Of a DNA stretch of 64,000 bases, positions 54,688-63,909 are shown piece by piece. Made by a program: the position numbers and the translations under genes. Within the stretch, counting starts at the first letter, position 1. Each line of letters starts with the position of its first letter. The notes beneath the pieces are model-generated. The model did no database searches. It was given only the letters and a program-made list of their open reading frames with translations, and was not told the DNA's origin. The DNA is from Actinomycetota bacterium (GTDB lineage Bacteria > Actinomycetota > Thermoleophilia > Solirubrobacterales > Solirubrobacteraceae). Where the stretch lies: NCBI GenBank assembly GCA_005884115.1, contig VAXW01000005.1, positions 372,001-436,000 on the forward strand, in the 5' to 3' direction.

Positions 54688-55287
54688 ATGCCCAGCGACG
54701 CGCACACCTTTCTGTTCATGGACCTGGTCGGCTTCTCAGCACTGACGGCCGAGCGAGGCGATGACGGCGCGGCCGACGTCGCGTTGCAGCTGTTCGCGAG
54801 CGTGAGGCGGGTGCTGCCGCAGTACCGCGGCGAAGAGATCAAGACGATCGGCGACGCGATGATGGTGCGCTGCGAGGACCCGCGCGACGGCCTCGAGCTC
54901 GGCCTGCAGATCTCAGAGCAAATCGGAGACGACGGCGAGCTGCCTCCGCTGCGGATCGGAGTTCACACTGGGCCCGCCGTCTGCCGTGACGGCGACTGGT
55001 ATGGCAATGCCGTCAACGTCGCCGCGCGCCTGTGCTCGGCCGCCGGTGGCGGTGAGGTGCTCGTGAGCGAGGCGACGCGCGAGGCCGCGGACTCGCCGCG
55101 CCACGTCGACTTCGGCGACCGCCGTTTGCACTGGCTCAAGAACATGCCCCAGCCGGTCGCCGCTGGGCTGGCCACGCGCCGGGAGTCCCCGTCGGCGCGC
55201 CGGTCACCGCTGCGGGCGATCGTGGGATCGAGGGTGCGCCGGCCGCTCGCCGGCGCCAGGCTGCAACACTCGGAGGTGACGGGTTGA
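54688..55287 (+). CDS. Class III adenylate/guanylate cyclase domain protein
   Basis: 199 aa, a stand-alone catalytic domain. FLFMDLVGFSALT has the first metal Asp, and EEIKTIGDAMMV has the substrate Lys and second Asp. RIGVHTGPAV and DWYGNAVNVAARL carry the transition-state Asn/Arg. All catalytic positions are present, so activity is likely. The C-terminal 40 residues are basic and low-complexity. Its stop overlaps the TetR gene by 1 base (TGATG). Confidence 0.82.
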   Translation: MPSDAHTFLFMDLVGFSALTAERGDDGAADVALQLFASVRRVLPQYRGEEIKTIGDAMMVRCEDPRDGLELGLQISEQIGDDGELPPLRIGVHTGPAVCRDGDWYGNAVNVAARLCSAAGGGEVLVSEATREAADSPRHVDFGDRRLHWLKNMPQPVAAGLATRRESPSARRSPLRAIVGSRVRRPLAGARLQHSEVTG

Positions 55288-55931
55288 TGTCAAGGCTCAC
55301 ACGCAAGGAGAAGCAGGCGCATACGCGCGCTTGCCTGATGAACTCGGCCGCGAAGGTGTTCGCCATGCGCGGACTCCAGCAGGCGTCGATCGATGAGGTG
55401 GCAGAGGACGCGGGCTTCACCAAGGGCGCCTTCTACGCGAACTTCAAGAGCAAGGAGGAGCTGTTCCTGGCGATGCTCGATGAGCGCTTCGCCAAGCGCA
55501 TCGCGGACATCGAAGACGTGATTGCCGGCGAGGGGAGCACGGCCGAGAAGGCCCAGCGGGCGGGCGATCAGTTCGTGCGCATGCTCAGGGCAGACGCCGA
55601 GTGGGAGCGCCTGTTCTTCGAGTTCAGCGCCTACGCTGCCCGCGACGAGGACTTCCGCGAGGAGCTCGTCACCCGCTACCGGGCCATGCGCGATCAGATC
55701 GCGCACGCGCTGAGCGCGCACGGGGACGGTGAGGGCGAGGAAAAGGGGACCCTCTCCTTCGACGAGGTGGCGCTTCTGATCTGCGTCATGGGCAACGGCT
55801 TTGCACTCGAGAAGCTGCTCGAGGGCGACGCCGTGCCGGATGAGCTGTATGGAACCCTGTTGACGATTTTCTTCGCCGGCCTCGAGGCGCTGAGCGACGA
55901 GCGCGCCGGGGTAGCCGGCGCGGCTGCGTAG
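55287..55931 (+). CDS. TetR-family transcriptional regulator
   Basis: 214 aa from the ATG at 55287. The N-terminal HTH is AAKVFAMRGLQQASIDEVAE then DAGFTKGAFYANFKSKEELF (about 22-62), the TetR signature. The C-terminal helices form the ligand and dimer domain. It is coupled to the cyclase gene, sharing GGAGGTG upstream. Its target and ligand are unknown; regulation of its own operon is plausible. Confidence 0.88.
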   Translation: MSRLTRKEKQAHTRACLMNSAAKVFAMRGLQQASIDEVAEDAGFTKGAFYANFKSKEELFLAMLDERFAKRIADIEDVIAGEGSTAEKAQRAGDQFVRMLRADAEWERLFFEFSAYAARDEDFREELVTRYRAMRDQIAHALSAHGDGEGEEKGTLSFDEVALLICVMGNGFALEKLLEGDAVPDELYGTLLTIFFAGLEALSDERAGVAGAAA

Positions 55932-56081
55932 CGGCGTCAGGAGCCGCGCTGGCTCGCGACTTCCCACCGATCTTCAGAACCGAGCTCGGCACCTGCGGGG
56001 ACTTCCTCGGCGAGGGCATCGTCGGCAGGCTGACCTCGAGCGGCTGAGCAGCGGACGTTCGGCCGCGTGCTTAGGACTCGG

Positions 56082-57473
56082 TCACCCCGGGCGGATGTTC
56101 TGGTTGATGTGGAAGACATTGCCCGGGTCGTATGTGGCCTTGGCGCGCGTGAGCCGCTCGTAGTTGCCGCGGTAGGTAGCCCTTACCCGGGCGTCGCCCT
56201 CGTCCATCATGAAGTTGACGTAGGCGCCGCCCGCCGAGTAGGGGTGCACCGCCTCCCAATAACCGATCGTCCAGTCGCGCAGCGCGCGCGCGCCCGCGGG
56301 TTCGGGGTCGACGCCCACGATGACCTGCGCCCAGCGCGTGTCTCGGTAGGCCCAGGCGGTGTCGGCGTCGCCGATGTCGTGCGCCGCGCCGTCGATCGGG
56401 TAGAGATGCGATCCCGACTTCCAGGTGGGCATGCGCTCGTTCCACTCGGCGTTGCGGGCGATCGCCTCGTCGGGCAGCTCGTTGACGAAGTCCGCGCGCC
56501 AGTACCACTGGTCGCCGGCGGGGTAGAGCCCATCGAAGAGGCTGTTGAGAGCCGGCATGGGCAGCCTTTGGGCGCCCTGCATCAGAGGCGTGCCGACCTC
56601 GAGCATCGGCGCCATAGCCTGCTCGGCCTGCTCGTCGGAGCCGACGATGCACCACACGATGCCGCACACCTTGCGCATGTGGATCTCCTCGGGGAACGGC
56701 GGCGCCGGTGGCACCGTGTGGAAACAGAAGAAGCCGCTGGCGTTGCGCGGCAGCTCCGGCAGGAACTCGCGGTAGGCGCGCATCACCTCGCCGGTCTGCT
56801 CGATCGGCCAGAACGTCGGCCCGCCGACCACGTCGGCCACCGGGTGAGCGCGAAACGTGAACTCGGTCACGACGCCGAAGTTGCCGCCGCCGCCGCGCAG
56901 CGCCCAGAAGAGCTCGGCGTTGTCGTCGGCGCTGGCCGTGATCTGCTCGCCGTCGGCGAGCACGACCTGGGCCGAGAGCAGGTTGTCGATCGTCAGCCCG
57001 CAGCCGCGAGTCAGGTACCCGATCCCGCCGCCGAGCGTGAGCCCGCCGACTCCCGTGGTGGAGATGATCCCGCACGGGATGGCGAGCCTGTGCTCGTGGG
57101 TCGCGGCGTCGACCTCTCCCCAGGTGCAGCCGCCGCCCACGCGGACCGTGCGCGCGTCGGGATCCACCGTCACCGAACGCAGCGGTGATAGGTCGGCGAC
57201 GATTCCATCGTCGACGCTCGCCAGGCCGGCGCCGTTGTGCGCGCCGCCGCGAATCGCCAGCGGCATTTCGTGCGCGCCTGCGAAGCCGACCGCGCGTGCC
57301 ACGTCGGCTGCGCTCGTGCAGCGCGCGATCACGGCCGGTCGCTTGTCAAACATCGCGTTGTAAAGGGCGCGAGCCTCGTCGTAGCGCGCATCGGCCGGCC
57401 CGATCAGGTCTCCCTCGAAGCTGGGCGCAAGCTCGCGGCGAGCGGTCTCGGCGGTTGTGGTGGTCGCGTTCAC
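56082..57473 (-). CDS. BBE-type FAD-linked oxidase
   Basis: 463 aa, GTG start with AGGAGG 6-7 bases upstream. The PCMH FAD domain has PLAIRGGAHNGAGLASVDDG (His is the usual covalent FAD site), GGCTWGEVD, GVGGLTLGGGIGYLTR and LRGGGGNFGVVTEF. The second FAD-linking Cys may be in IPCGII. The C-terminus has YRGNYERL and DPGNVFHINQNIRP, typical of berberine-bridge-enzyme oxidases. Substrate is unknown, often sugars or alkaloids. Confidence 0.87.
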   Translation of the reverse strand: MNATTTTAETARRELAPSFEGDLIGPADARYDEARALYNAMFDKRPAVIARCTSAADVARAVGFAGAHEMPLAIRGGAHNGAGLASVDDGIVADLSPLRSVTVDPDARTVRVGGGCTWGEVDAATHEHRLAIPCGIISTTGVGGLTLGGGIGYLTRGCGLTIDNLLSAQVVLADGEQITASADDNAELFWALRGGGGNFGVVTEFTFRAHPVADVVGGPTFWPIEQTGEVMRAYREFLPELPRNASGFFCFHTVPPAPPFPEEIHMRKVCGIVWCIVGSDEQAEQAMAPMLEVGTPLMQGAQRLPMPALNSLFDGLYPAGDQWYWRADFVNELPDEAIARNAEWNERMPTWKSGSHLYPIDGAAHDIGDADTAWAYRDTRWAQVIVGVDPEPAGARALRDWTIGYWEAVHPYSAGGAYVNFMMDEGDARVRATYRGNYERLTRAKATYDPGNVFHINQNIRPG

Positions 57474-57850
57474 AGTCTGCCTCCTCTGAGTCGGTGTGCC
57501 GGGCCGCTGCGTCGACTCTAGGTCCGATGAGGGTCGCTGTCATGACCACCATTGACCGACTTTCAAGCCGCGCTCGGCACCGGACATAATCAATCCTGAT
57601 CAGTGCCCGAAACTCTGCTCCTCAGCGGCTCTGCCAACCCCGAACCGCTGCCCCTTGCACGCGCGCTCCACCCGCAGCGCACCTGCCGATACTACTCCGG
57701 CAGCCAATCGAGGTAGCGAACACAAGCCTCCCCTGTCAGTGCGCGGATGGGAAAAGAGCGCAATTAGCGACCACGAGGCCTGCCGCACGCACAGTCCTGG
57801 GGACCTCTGACCTGCGCTTAGAGCGGGAGCGGGCTGGTTAGGATCTCGGC
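57474..57850. other. Divergent intergenic region, no gene seen
   Basis: 377 bases between the divergent FAD oxidase and peroxiredoxin genes, presumably holding both promoters. I could not pick a convincing -35/-10 pair. A 62-codon ORF at 57600-57788 (minus) has no ribosome site or family. Confidence 0.5.
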
Positions 57851-58324
57851 GTGATCGAGCCCGGCGATCAGGCGCCCGAGTTCGAGCTCCCCGACCAGGA
57901 CGGCCGGGCTGTCAAGCTCTCGGACTTCTCCGGCCAGCGGGTCGTACTGTTTTTCTACCCAAAGGCCGACACCCCCGGCTGCACCAAGCAGGCCTGCGGC
58001 GTGCGCGACCACCAGGCCGACTATCAGGAGGCCGGCGCGGCGGTGCTGGGGATCTCACCCGACCCGGTCGCCAAGATCAAGCGCTTCGAGGAAAAGTACG
58101 CGCTCGACTTCACGCTGCTAGCGGACGAGGACCACGCAGTCGCGGAAGCCTACGGCGTATGGGTGCGGAAGTCGATGTACGGGCGCACGTACTTCGGCAA
58201 CGAGCGTACGACCTTCGTGATCGGAGACGACGGGCGCGTCTCAGACGTGCTGCGCAAGGTCAAGCCCGGCGAGCACGACGAGCAGGTGCTGGCGGCTCTG
58301 GCGCGCACAGCTCGGGGCGCATAG
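57851..58324 (+). CDS. bcp: Peroxiredoxin Q / thiol peroxidase Bcp
   Basis: 157 aa, GTG start. The active site YPKADTPGCTKQACGVRD contains the peroxidatic Cys44 and the resolving Cys49 five residues later, the alpha-helical 2-Cys BCP arrangement. GISPDPVAKIKRFEEKYALD and ERTTFVIGDDGR are family-typical. It reduces hydroperoxides using thioredoxin. Confidence 0.93.
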   Translation: MIEPGDQAPEFELPDQDGRAVKLSDFSGQRVVLFFYPKADTPGCTKQACGVRDHQADYQEAGAAVLGISPDPVAKIKRFEEKYALDFTLLADEDHAVAEAYGVWVRKSMYGRTYFGNERTTFVIGDDGRVSDVLRKVKPGEHDEQVLAALARTARGA

Positions 58325-58356
58325 CGCGAGCGCCGCCGTGGCGCTGGGGCGACGCC

Positions 58357-59391
58357 TTAGCGGATCAGTCGCCCCATGCGCGCTGCAGTGATCGTCTGGC
58401 GCAGCGTTTGCAAGGCGTCGTTTGCGGGGCGCCAGCGAAGCTCGCGGCGCGCCTTGCTCGTATCCATGATCACGGGCTCGCGAAATGCGCTGATCCACTG
58501 GGCCTGGGCCGGCAGGAAACCGAGCCGGCCGATCATCTCGGCGACGACATCCACGGCCAGCTCTGGCACGGGGATCGAGTACCAACCGAGCTCCTCGGCG
58601 AGCTGCTTGACCGTGAGCCGGCCCGGGCCCGCGAGGTTGTAGATGCCGGGCGCGCCCCTGCCCAGGACGGCCGCTCGCATCGCCGAGGCGACGTCGTCGT
58701 GATGGACGAGCTGGAAGGGCACTCCCGGGTCCGGCAGCACCGGCTTGAGGATCGACACGCCGTCGAGCAGGGCGAGCACGGGTCCGGGCAGGCGGTCGGA
58801 CACCTGCGTGTAGGGAAGGCTGTCGATCAGCAGCGGTGCGTCCGGCCCGCCGACGATGCATGGCCGGAACACGTATGCGTCGGTGGAAGCTCCCTGCAGC
58901 AGGTCCGCCAGCAGCGCCTCGACCTCGGCCTTCTGCGCCGAGTAGTAGTGGCTGTCGGTGCCACGCGCGGGGACATCCTCGGTGAGCGGCTGGGGGTTGT
59001 CGCGATGGAACCCGTAGGCGGCAACCGAGGAGGCGTAGATCAGGCGCTTGGCGCCGGCTTCCATTGCGGCCTGGAAGACGTTGCGCGAGCCATCGAGGTT
59101 GACGGCGCGGCTCTCCTCGGCCTTGCTCATGATGATGAACGCGAGGTGCACGACCACGTCGGCGCCGTTCACCAGCGCCGCCACGGCCTCGCTGTCGAGC
59201 ACGTCGCCGCGGGTGTAGAAGAACTTCTTCCAGCCGCGGCGTGAAGGGTCGAAGGGCCTGCGGGCCATGCCGAGGATGCGCGTCACCTCGCGCGAGCGCT
59301 CGAGCGCGCCGACGACCGCCTGGCCAAGCTCGCCTGTGGGGCCTGTGACGGCGACGGTGAGGCCGGGTTTGCGGGCTGGTGCGCGGGGCAT
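58357..59391 (-). CDS. NAD-dependent epimerase/dehydratase family protein (extended SDR)
   Basis: 344 aa from the ATG at 59391. The NAD motif is VAVTGPTGELGQ (TGxxGxxG). LIYASSVAAYG and HYYSAQKAEVEALL give the catalytic Ser and Tyr-x-x-x-Lys. GIYNLAGPGRLTVKQLAEEL occurs late, as in nucleotide-sugar epimerases and NAD(P)H-binding SDRs. Substrate is unknown. Confidence 0.83.
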   Translation of the reverse strand: MPRAPARKPGLTVAVTGPTGELGQAVVGALERSREVTRILGMARRPFDPSRRGWKKFFYTRGDVLDSEAVAALVNGADVVVHLAFIIMSKAEESRAVNLDGSRNVFQAAMEAGAKRLIYASSVAAYGFHRDNPQPLTEDVPARGTDSHYYSAQKAEVEALLADLLQGASTDAYVFRPCIVGGPDAPLLIDSLPYTQVSDRLPGPVLALLDGVSILKPVLPDPGVPFQLVHHDDVASAMRAAVLGRGAPGIYNLAGPGRLTVKQLAEELGWYSIPVPELAVDVVAEMIGRLGFLPAQAQWISAFREPVIMDTSKARRELRWRPANDALQTLRQTITAARMGRLIR

Positions 59392-59487
59392 CCGCCCTTT
59401 GTATCGCAACCGCTCTGCGGTGCGACCCGCGCGCCCGCGGCTGCGCCCGCGCCCGCTGCTCCCCGTAGGCTTGAAAGCACCTTGCGC

Positions 59488-60576
59488 ATGCCTTCCGGGT
59501 CAACCTCCATCGGCCACAGCCTGAGCACGTTCTTCGATGCAGTCGGCAAGTTCTTCTCCGACCTCGCGGCCGTGCACTGGGGACTGCTGCTGTTGGGCCT
59601 GTTCTTCTTCGGCGCCAACCTCACGCTTCGCTCGCGCGCCTTCTTTGCGATCCTGCGCGCCGCCTACCCGGGCGTGCGCTTCCAGTGGCGGCGCATATGG
59701 GGCGCCTACCTGGCCGCCGTCGGCTTCAACAACGTCGTCCCGGCGCGCGGCGGCGACATCATCAAGCTGTTCCTCACCCGCTCCTCGATTCCCGGGTCGA
59801 CCTATCCCACGGTCGCGTCCGGCTTCTTCGTGGGTTCGATCTTCGACGCCGGCGTCGGTGTGCTGATCCTGATCTTCGCCTTCAGCCAGGGAGTCTTCCC
59901 CAAGCCGCCGGACTTCTCGAAACTGAACTCGTTCGACATCTCATACCTGGCGGAGCACTTCCGCTTCACCCTGTTCTTGCTGACGGCGCTGGCGCTGATC
60001 GTGGTCGTCCTCTTCGCCGTGCTCTCACCGCGCGTGAAGGCCTTCTGGCAGCGGGTGCGCCAGGGCTTGACGATCCTGGGCGACCGCCGCCGCTACCTGC
60101 GCGAGGTGGTCTCGCTGCAGGTGCTCTCGTGGCTTTGCAGGTTCGCCGCCTTCTGGTTCCTGCTCGAAGCCTTCGGAGTGGGGGCCTCGGTCAAAAACGT
60201 CCTGCTCGTGTTCGCGGTCAACCAGGTCGCCGGCGCCGTCCCGTTCACGCCCGGCGGCGCCGGGGTGCAGCAGGCCCTGCTCGTGAAGGTGTTCGCGCAC
60301 AACGCCTCAACGACCGTCGTGGCCGCCTACTCGGTGGGGCAGCAGATCGCGATCGCGGCCTTCACGGCCGCGGCGGGCCTGGCCGCGGTGGTGTTCATCT
60401 TCCGATTTCGCTCCTTCAAGGAGGTGCTTTTCGCCGGACGCGCCTCGCGCGAAGCCGAGCGCGAGGCCGAAGCGGAGGGGCGGCTCGCCGGCACGATGCT
60501 CGCCGAGGACGGGCCGGCCGAGGGGCTGCGCCCGCGCGGACAGCCGCGGGGGAGAGGGGCAGGAGCCCGCTACTGA
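59488..60576 (+). CDS. LPG-synthase-TM-like (UPF0104) flippase-type membrane protein
   Basis: 362 aa from the ATG at 59488. It has about seven hydrophobic segments. Conserved features of the AglD/LPG_synthase_TM family are AAVGFNNVVPARGGDIIKLF near residue 75 and NQVAGAVPFTPGGAGVQQALL near 245. The family includes the flippase part of MprF and uncharacterised transporters. A charged C-terminal tail of about 45 residues follows. It overlaps the next minus-strand gene by 7 bases. Confidence 0.8.
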   Translation: MPSGSTSIGHSLSTFFDAVGKFFSDLAAVHWGLLLLGLFFFGANLTLRSRAFFAILRAAYPGVRFQWRRIWGAYLAAVGFNNVVPARGGDIIKLFLTRSSIPGSTYPTVASGFFVGSIFDAGVGVLILIFAFSQGVFPKPPDFSKLNSFDISYLAEHFRFTLFLLTALALIVVVLFAVLSPRVKAFWQRVRQGLTILGDRRRYLREVVSLQVLSWLCRFAAFWFLLEAFGVGASVKNVLLVFAVNQVAGAVPFTPGGAGVQQALLVKVFAHNASTTVVAAYSVGQQIAIAAFTAAAGLAAVVFIFRFRSFKEVLFAGRASREAEREAEAEGRLAGTMLAEDGPAEGLRPRGQPRGRGAGARY

Positions 60577-60842
60577 AGGCCCTCGCGCGCCTCGCGCACG
60601 AGCGCCACGGCCTCCGGGAACACTCGAGCCATGACCGCGCGGATCTGCTCTGCCTGGTCCTCGGCGTTGCCCTGGACGTTGACGCGTTCGACCGCCGCGA
60701 CGGTCATCTCGACGGCCAGCTTGATCGCGTTATCGGCCCATGCCAGGCGCTGCTGCCCCTGCATCTGCTCGGCGAAGTCTGCCAGCCGTCGCTGCAGCTC
60801 CTCCGGGTCGCCGAACAGGTCTCCGAGCCCACCGCTCTCCAT
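60570..60842 (-). CDS. Small hypothetical helical protein
   Basis: 90 aa. MESGGLGDLFGDPEELQRRL then ADFAEQMQGQQ and further helices, with no membrane segment. The GGLGDLFGDPEELQRR start recalls nucleoid-associated or coiled-coil small proteins, but I cannot assign a family. It is divergent from the next membrane protein gene. Confidence 0.55.
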   Translation of the reverse strand: MESGGLGDLFGDPEELQRRLADFAEQMQGQQRLAWADNAIKLAVEMTVAAVERVNVQGNAEDQAEQIRAVMARVFPEAVALVREAREGLQ

Positions 60843-60867
60843 GCGCTCATCATAGACTGCGCTGTTC

Positions 60868-61788
60868 GTGCCGAACGCCAGTGAAATCAGCGCGCAGGTA
60901 GCAAGCGAGTCCGATCGCCGCGCGCGACTCGGGGCCCCGGCCTTCGGGGGCGGTCTGCTTTATCTGCTCAGCGGGATCGTGATCAGCTCTACGCTGAACG
61001 GCGCGCCCACCGTGGGCGTGGTGCAGGGGCTGAAACCGGCGCTCGCAGGGATCGCGCGTCCCGCGGTCAGCCCGCGCACGGCAGAGGTGAAATTCATAAG
61101 CCACCACGCCTTCCCTCTGATCGCGGGGAGCGCACTGGCGGCGGTTTCGATCGGGGCGCTGACGCTGGTGCTGCTGCTGCTCTGGGACGCCGTGCGCTTC
61201 AGGCGCCCGCAGAGCTGGTCCGCGGCGCGCCCGCTCGTGCTCGCAGGCGGCGTCGCGTTCGCGCTCGTGAGCCTCGCTCATCAGATCATCGGCGCGATCA
61301 ACACCCACAACTTCGCGGTCGGCCAGGATCACTCCCGCCACGCCGTCGAAAATGCCCTCACGCAGGGCGCTGGCAACGTCGCCAGCCAGTACCTCGCGCT
61401 GCTCGGGGGTCTCGCGTTGGCGGCGGGCATGATCGCGGTGATGCTCAATGCCATCCGCGTGGGCCTGGTCGCGCGCTGGATGGGGTTCCTCGGGATCTTC
61501 TCCGCCGTGCTCATCTTCCTGCCCATCGGCGGCGCGACGCTCGGGGTCGTGCCCGCCTTCTGGCTCGTTGGCGCCGGCATCCTGCTCCAGCGCCGCTGGC
61601 CTGGCGGCGACCCCCCGGCTTGGGATGCCGGAGAGGCGCGGCCCTGGCCTTCGCAGGCCGAGCTGCGCGCCGCGCGGCAGTCCGCCAACTCCTCGCAGGG
61701 CTCCGCTGACGTGGCGCCGGCCCCCGCCGCGCTGCCCTCGGGTGCGTCGGCCGGCAAGCGCAGGCGAAAGCGCGGCGGACGGCGCTGA
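60868..61788 (+). CDS. Multi-pass membrane protein of unknown function
   Basis: 306 aa, GTG start. About six hydrophobic segments are visible (GGGLLYLLSGIVISSTL, LIAGSALAAVSIGALTLVLL, PLVLAGGVAFALVSLAHQI, YLALLGGLALAAGMIAVML, MGFLGIFSAVLIFLPIGGA, LGVVPAFWLVGAGILL). The C-terminal 70 residues are hydrophilic and end in a very basic tail (GKRRRKRGGRR). There is no certain family. Confidence 0.65.
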   Translation: MPNASEISAQVASESDRRARLGAPAFGGGLLYLLSGIVISSTLNGAPTVGVVQGLKPALAGIARPAVSPRTAEVKFISHHAFPLIAGSALAAVSIGALTLVLLLLWDAVRFRRPQSWSAARPLVLAGGVAFALVSLAHQIIGAINTHNFAVGQDHSRHAVENALTQGAGNVASQYLALLGGLALAAGMIAVMLNAIRVGLVARWMGFLGIFSAVLIFLPIGGATLGVVPAFWLVGAGILLQRRWPGGDPPAWDAGEARPWPSQAELRAARQSANSSQGSADVAPAPAALPSGASAGKRRRKRGGRR

Positions 61789-61907
61789 GCGAGCGCGAGC
61801 TTCGGTGCGGGTAGGTGTACGGACGTTGACGGAGAGGCATCGCATGTGGCGACGGATGGAACAATGTGCCGGCACTTCGATGACCGCGGGCCGAGGGAGC
61901 AGATGGC

Positions 61908-63902
61908 ATGTCGACTGAACCCGACACTCAAACCAGCGACGCCCTTGACTCCGAGCTCGCGGCGCTGCTCGACGTCGAGAGGTTCCCGCCGCCACCCGAG
62001 TTTCGTGAGCAGGCGCTGCTGAAAGACCCGGCCGTCTACGAGCAGGCTGCCCGCGATCCACTCGCCTGGTGGGCGAGCGAGGCCGAGCAGCTGCACTGGT
62101 TTCGACGCTGGGACACGGTGCTCGAGGACTCAAACCCCCCCTTCTACGAATGGTTCGTCGGTGGCACGTTGAACGCCTCCTACAACTGCCTTGACCGCCA
62201 CGTCGAGGCCGGCATCGGTGGTCGAATCGCCCTTCACTGGCGCGGCGAGGATGGGGAGGAGCGCGACATCACCTACGCCCAGCTGCTCGCCGAGGTCAAG
62301 CGCCTGGCGAGCGCGCTGAAGGCGCAGGGGATTGCCAAGGGCGATGTGGTGGGCATCTATCTGCCGATGATCCCCGAGGTCGTCGTCTCGATGCTCGCCT
62401 GCTCCCGCATCGGCGCGCCGCACAACGTGGTCTTCGGAGGCTTCTCGGCCGAGGCCGTGCGCGAGCGCATGGAGTTCTCGCAGGCAAAGCTGCTGATAAC
62501 CGTCGACGGCGCCGCACGCAAGGGCAAGACCGCGCCCGTCAAGGATCGCGTCGATGAGGTCATGGGCGGGCTGCCCGCGCTGGAGAAGATCGTCGTCGTG
62601 CGCAGCAAGGGCACCCCCTGCCAGATGCAGCCCGGGCGCGACGTGTACTACGAGGAGATCCTCGCCGAGGCCGATGCCGAGTGTCCCGCCGAGCCGTTGG
62701 ACGCGGAGCACCCCCTCTACATCCTCTACACCTCGGGATCTACCGCCAAGCCGAAGGGCATCCTGCACACGACCGGCGGCTATCTGACCGGCGTCTGCGC
62801 CACGCACCGATACGTCTTCGACCTGAAGCCCGAGCGCGACGTCTACTGGTGCGCCGCCGACGTGGGCTGGGTGACGGGGCACTCCTACATCGTCTACGGG
62901 CCGCTCTGCAACGCGGCCACCTCGGTGATGTGGGAGGGCGCGCCCGACTACCCGCACAAGGGCATCTGGTGGGAGCTCATCGAGCGCTACGGCGTCAGCA
63001 TCCTCTACTGCGCGCCGACCGCGATTCGCGCGTGCATCAAGTGGGGACCGCAGTGGCCGGCCAAGCACGACCTCTCCTCGCTGCGCCTGCTCGGCACCGT
63101 GGGCGAGCCGATCAACCCGAAGGCATGGCTCTGGTACCACCGGGTGATCGGTGGGGAGAGGTGCCCGATCGTGGACACGTGGTGGCAGACCGAGACGGGC
63201 GCGATCATGATCACGCCGCTGCCCGGCATCACCGAGACAAAGCCGGGCTCGGCCACGCGACCGCTGCCGGGGGTCTTCGCCGAGGTGCTCGAGGAGTCCA
63301 GCGGCGAGCCGATCACGGAGGGCCAGGGATTGCTGGTGCTGACGCGGCCCTGGCCGTCGATGCTGCGCACCCTCTACAAGGAGCCCGAGCGCTTCGTGGA
63401 GACGTACTTCGAGCGCTTCGGGCCGCAGACCTACCTGGTCGGTGATGCGGCGCGCCGCGACCGCGACGCCTACCTATGGGTGATCGGGCGCATCGACGAC
63501 GTCGTCAACGTCTCCGGCCATCGGCTCTCAACGGCCGAGGTCGAGTCGGCGATCGTCGCCCACCCCGACGTCGCCGAGGCGGCCGTGATCGGCCAGCACG
63601 ACGAGGACACAGGGCAGGCGATCGTCGCTTTCGTGACCCTGCAGGGCGACCTCGAAGGGGATGAGGGCACGATCGAGGGCATCCGCGCGACCGTCGCCGA
63701 GCGCATCGGCAAGTTCGCGCGCCCCAAGCGCATCATCTGGTCAGAGGACCTGCCCAAGACGCGCTCGGGGAAGATCATGCGCCGCCTGCTGCGCGACATC
63801 GCCGAGGGACGGGCGCTGGGCGATGTCACGACCCTTCGTGACCCCGCCGTGATGGAGCAGCTGCAGCACAAGATCTCCGAGCGGCAGGCCGAGGAGGACT
63901 AG
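61908..63902 (+). CDS. acs: Acetyl-CoA synthetase
   Basis: 664 aa with GAGGGAG upstream. Adenylation motifs are ILYTSGSTAKPKGILHTTGG (P-loop), WCAADVGWVTGHSY, DTWWQTETGA, GRIDDVVNVSGHRLSTAEVE and the C-terminal PKTRSGKIMRR. The Lys of the last motif is the catalytic residue and the usual acetylation switch. WFVGGTLNASYNCLDRH is typical of the ACS N-terminus. It activates acetate, feeding the TCA enzymes seen elsewhere in the window. Confidence 0.95.
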   Translation: MSTEPDTQTSDALDSELAALLDVERFPPPPEFREQALLKDPAVYEQAARDPLAWWASEAEQLHWFRRWDTVLEDSNPPFYEWFVGGTLNASYNCLDRHVEAGIGGRIALHWRGEDGEERDITYAQLLAEVKRLASALKAQGIAKGDVVGIYLPMIPEVVVSMLACSRIGAPHNVVFGGFSAEAVRERMEFSQAKLLITVDGAARKGKTAPVKDRVDEVMGGLPALEKIVVVRSKGTPCQMQPGRDVYYEEILAEADAECPAEPLDAEHPLYILYTSGSTAKPKGILHTTGGYLTGVCATHRYVFDLKPERDVYWCAADVGWVTGHSYIVYGPLCNAATSVMWEGAPDYPHKGIWWELIERYGVSILYCAPTAIRACIKWGPQWPAKHDLSSLRLLGTVGEPINPKAWLWYHRVIGGERCPIVDTWWQTETGAIMITPLPGITETKPGSATRPLPGVFAEVLEESSGEPITEGQGLLVLTRPWPSMLRTLYKEPERFVETYFERFGPQTYLVGDAARRDRDAYLWVIGRIDDVVNVSGHRLSTAEVESAIVAHPDVAEAAVIGQHDEDTGQAIVAFVTLQGDLEGDEGTIEGIRATVAERIGKFARPKRIIWSEDLPKTRSGKIMRRLLRDIAEGRALGDVTTLRDPAVMEQLQHKISERQAEED

Positions 63903-63909
63903 AGCCCGC

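Noticed and set aside
57600..57788. 62-codon minus-strand ORF in the gap before bcp
   Set aside because: No ribosome site, odd composition and no recognisable domain.
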